The notes under the pieces: model-generated
Databases searched by the model: none
The model's input: the letters and a program-made list of their open reading frames with translations, nothing else
What the model was told of the DNA's origin: nothing
Shown here: piece after piece, positions 62,549 through 64,000 of the stretch
Layout: each line of letters opens with the position of its first letter
Position numbering within the stretch: the first letter of the stretch is position 1
Made by a program: the position numbers and the translations under genes
DNA from: UBA4416 sp040387475
GTDB lineage: Bacteria > Bacteroidota > Bacteroidia > B-17B0 > Aurantibacillaceae
Length of the DNA: 64,000 bases
Assembly (NCBI GenBank): GCA_040387475.1
Contig: JAZKDT010000018.1
Location: 124,001 to 188,000 of the forward strand
Direction: 5' to 3'

Positions 62549-63472
62549 ATGAGGACTGCATTTATAAAAGAGTTAATAGAAGAGGCGAAAAGCAATAAAT
62601 CTATTTTTTTAATTGTTGCAGATTTAGGATTCAGCGTTGTTGAACCATTTGCTGAACAATTTCCAGACAGATTTTTAAATGTTGGTATTGCCGAGCAAAA
62701 TATGGCTGGAATTGCTAGCGGTTTAGCAATGGAAGGATACAATGTATATATATATTCAATTGGTAATTTTCCAACACTAAGGTGTATGGAACAAATAAGA
62801 TATGATATTTGCTATCACAATGTTAATGTGAAAATAATTGCAGTGGGCGGTGGATATGCGTATGCTTCTTTAGGAGCATCACATCATGCCACAGAAGAGA
62901 TTGGCATGTTACGAACTATACCAAACATAACAGTTTGCGCGCCAGGAGACCCAGAAGAAATGCGTGCCATTACAAGGTTCACTTCTTCATACCATGGACC
63001 ATGTTATATAAGAATTGGGAAAGCTGGTGAACCTGAAGTACATAAAAAAAACAATAAATCTGTTCCCGACATTAAAAGTGGGGAAATTCTAAATGTTAAA
63101 AGTGGCGGGAATGTTGCGGTATTTTCATCTGGTGCTATGCTTGATTACTCTGCGAATTTTATTTCGAATAATAATATTAATGCCTCTTTATATAGTTTCC
63201 CATTTATAAAACCAATTGATAAAAATCAATTGGTTGATATTATACAAAAATATAATAAAATAATAACCATAGAAGAACATCAACTTAATGGCGGTTTTGG
63301 TTCAGCAATCTTAGAATTAATAAATGATTTGAAAGAGTCAAATACACTAACTTCTTATCCGGAAATAAAACGAGTTGGCATTAATAATTCTTTTTATTCT
63401 ACAGCAGGAACGCAAGAATATTTAAGACAACTAGCTGGCATTGAATTAAAGTTAGATTTTTTTGAAATGTAA
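62549..63472 (+). CDS. Transketolase, C-terminal (pyrimidine-binding) subunit
   Basis: A 307-residue partner of the preceding gene. It holds the pyrimidine-binding domain with the conserved Glu in NVGIAEQNMAGIASGLA (about 48-64), GASHHATEEIGMLRTIPN (about 110-127) and the C-terminal transketolase domain (about 180-300; FSSGAMLDYSA, IEEHQLNGGFGSA). The two subunits should form one enzyme. It converges on the YfhO-like gene with 12 bp between stops. Confidence 0.9.
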   Translation: MRTAFIKELIEEAKSNKSIFLIVADLGFSVVEPFAEQFPDRFLNVGIAEQNMAGIASGLAMEGYNVYIYSIGNFPTLRCMEQIRYDICYHNVNVKIIAVGGGYAYASLGASHHATEEIGMLRTIPNITVCAPGDPEEMRAITRFTSSYHGPCYIRIGKAGEPEVHKKNNKSVPDIKSGEILNVKSGGNVAVFSSGAMLDYSANFISNNNINASLYSFPFIKPIDKNQLVDIIQKYNKIITIEEHQLNGGFGSAILELINDLKESNTLTSYPEIKRVGINNSFYSTAGTQEYLRQLAGIELKLDFFEM

Positions 63473-63484
63473 TAAAAAAACGAT

Positions 63485-64000
63485 CTATTTTGATTCGTCT
63501 TTGCGTTTTCTATATTCCTTAAACATCAACAATAGTAGAAATAATATCGCGCCAGTTAGTGATATTTTTAACCCAATATTTTTCAACCTCGGTTCAAAAC
63601 TCAATTCCACTTTATTGTTTCCTGTTTTAATTGGTAAACCGGTAAGTCCGGCATTAATTCGATACAATTTAGCATCTTCATCGTTTACCTTAACACTCCA
63701 GCCTTCATCAAAAGGCATTGAGAAGAATAAGACCTTAGGCTCTTTTGTGCTTATCGAACCAACAATATTATTATCAGAGAATTTAGATATGTTGAATTTA
63801 TCTGATTTATGTTCGTTTACATAAGCCATATAACTATCGAAAGTTATGGGTGCAGCAGTATCAGCTAAATTAAACGATTTAAAGGATGCAAAAGTGACTT
63901 TATCTTCATTTCCAATTACAGTAGCCCTTAACAAACAAAAATCTTTTTGAGTAGGCGATAATTTTTTAAAGGCATCTTCACCAATAGTAGTGTTATAGGT
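63485..64000 (-). CDS. YfhO-family membrane protein, C-terminal part (5' end beyond window)
   Basis: An open frame of 172 codons runs from the right edge to a stop at 63485; no start is inside. The visible part has a beta-type domain with the YfhO signature-like block LFFSMPFDEGWSVKVNDEDA and RINAGLTGLPIKTGNNKVEL, then one final membrane segment (GLKISLTGAILFLLLLMF) and a basic tail (KEYRKRKDESK). Full-length relatives have many membrane segments and glycosylate wall or membrane polymers in Firmicutes; in Bacteroidota the role is not known. Confidence 0.8.
   Translation of the reverse strand, partial: TYNTTIGEDAFKKLSPTQKDFCLLRATVIGNEDKVTFASFKSFNLADTAAPITFDSYMAYVNEHKSDKFNISKFSDNNIVGSISTKEPKVLFFSMPFDEGWSVKVNDEDAKLYRINAGLTGLPIKTGNNKVELSFEPRLKNIGLKISLTGAILFLLLLMFKEYRKRKDESK

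Noticed and set aside
1..64000. CRISPR array or defence system
   Set aside because: No regularly spaced direct repeats with unique spacers, no cas genes; the only tandem repeat is the spacerless minisatellite at 20.46 kb.

Overview
The window is a chromosomal segment of a Bacteroidota (Bacteroidetes) bacterium. The evidence is type IX secretion C-terminal sorting domains of both kinds (type A at 30.3, 37.5 and 38.9 kb; type B, gliding-associated, on three large proteins at 42-53 kb), lipoproteins with Bacteroidota-style lipoboxes, LytTR/LytS-type regulators, an LptD-like outer-membrane assembly protein, almost no Shine-Dalgarno signals, and several matches to the Bacteroidota -7 promoter element TAnnTTTG. 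Base composition is moderately AT-rich. A run of ten N at 7281-7290 marks a scaffold join, so this looks like a draft assembly.

Layout. 1-20 kb is mostly core housekeeping: an outer-membrane barrel (cut by the left edge), fabD, a coiled-coil exported protein, an AddB-like Fe-S nuclease, a TolC/HlyD efflux pair broken by the scaffold gap, tsaB, a diacylglycerol-kinase-like lipid kinase, a lipoprotein, a thiolase, a membrane metallophosphoesterase, an N-acetylmuramoyl-L-alanine amidase with a C-terminal SPOR-like domain, and an LptD-like protein. At 20.46-20.73 kb lies a minisatellite of 21-bp repeats arranged in four 63-bp units. 20.7-37.5 kb continues with housekeeping genes: a TPMT-like methyltransferase, a UbiA prenyltransferase, Maf, a coiled-coil lipoprotein, a SpoIIE-type phosphatase receptor, tRNA-Ser(GGA), an alpha/beta hydrolase, a NamZ-type muramidase, a LolC/E-like permease, a HI0933 flavoprotein, an SPFH-GYF protein, an acyltransferase, a DUF72 protein, a XerC/D recombinase and aroQ.

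37.5-55.4 kb is a surface-protein island read entirely on the minus strand: two exported type A proteins (a seven-repeat FG-GAP propeller and a LamG protein), then a LamG-fused LytS-type histidine kinase with its LytTR regulator, three tandem giant type B proteins (1617, about 988 and 801 residues) that share a C-terminal half but have different heads, and a second, paralogous LamG kinase/LytTR pair. The two kinase/regulator pairs bracket the three secreted proteins, which suggests surface sensing coupled to surface-protein expression.

55.5-64 kb is a surface-polysaccharide locus. On the minus strand a glycosyltransferase and rfbF-rfbG-rfbH make and use CDP-4-keto-3,6-dideoxyhexose. Divergently, on a visibly more AT-rich plus-strand operon, lie an SDR epimerase/reductase, an FkbM methyltransferase and a two-gene (split) transketolase. 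A YfhO-type membrane protein is cut by the right edge. Together these could make a modified, possibly two-carbon-branched, 3,6-dideoxy sugar.

The strongest leads are the LamG two-component systems bracketing the secreted trio, the dideoxysugar/split-transketolase locus, the heptad-coding minisatellite, the AT-rich coding insert inside tolC next to the gap, and two genes (lptD-like and xerD-like) whose natural N-termini lie upstream of any ATG/GTG/TTG and appear to need an ATT start.
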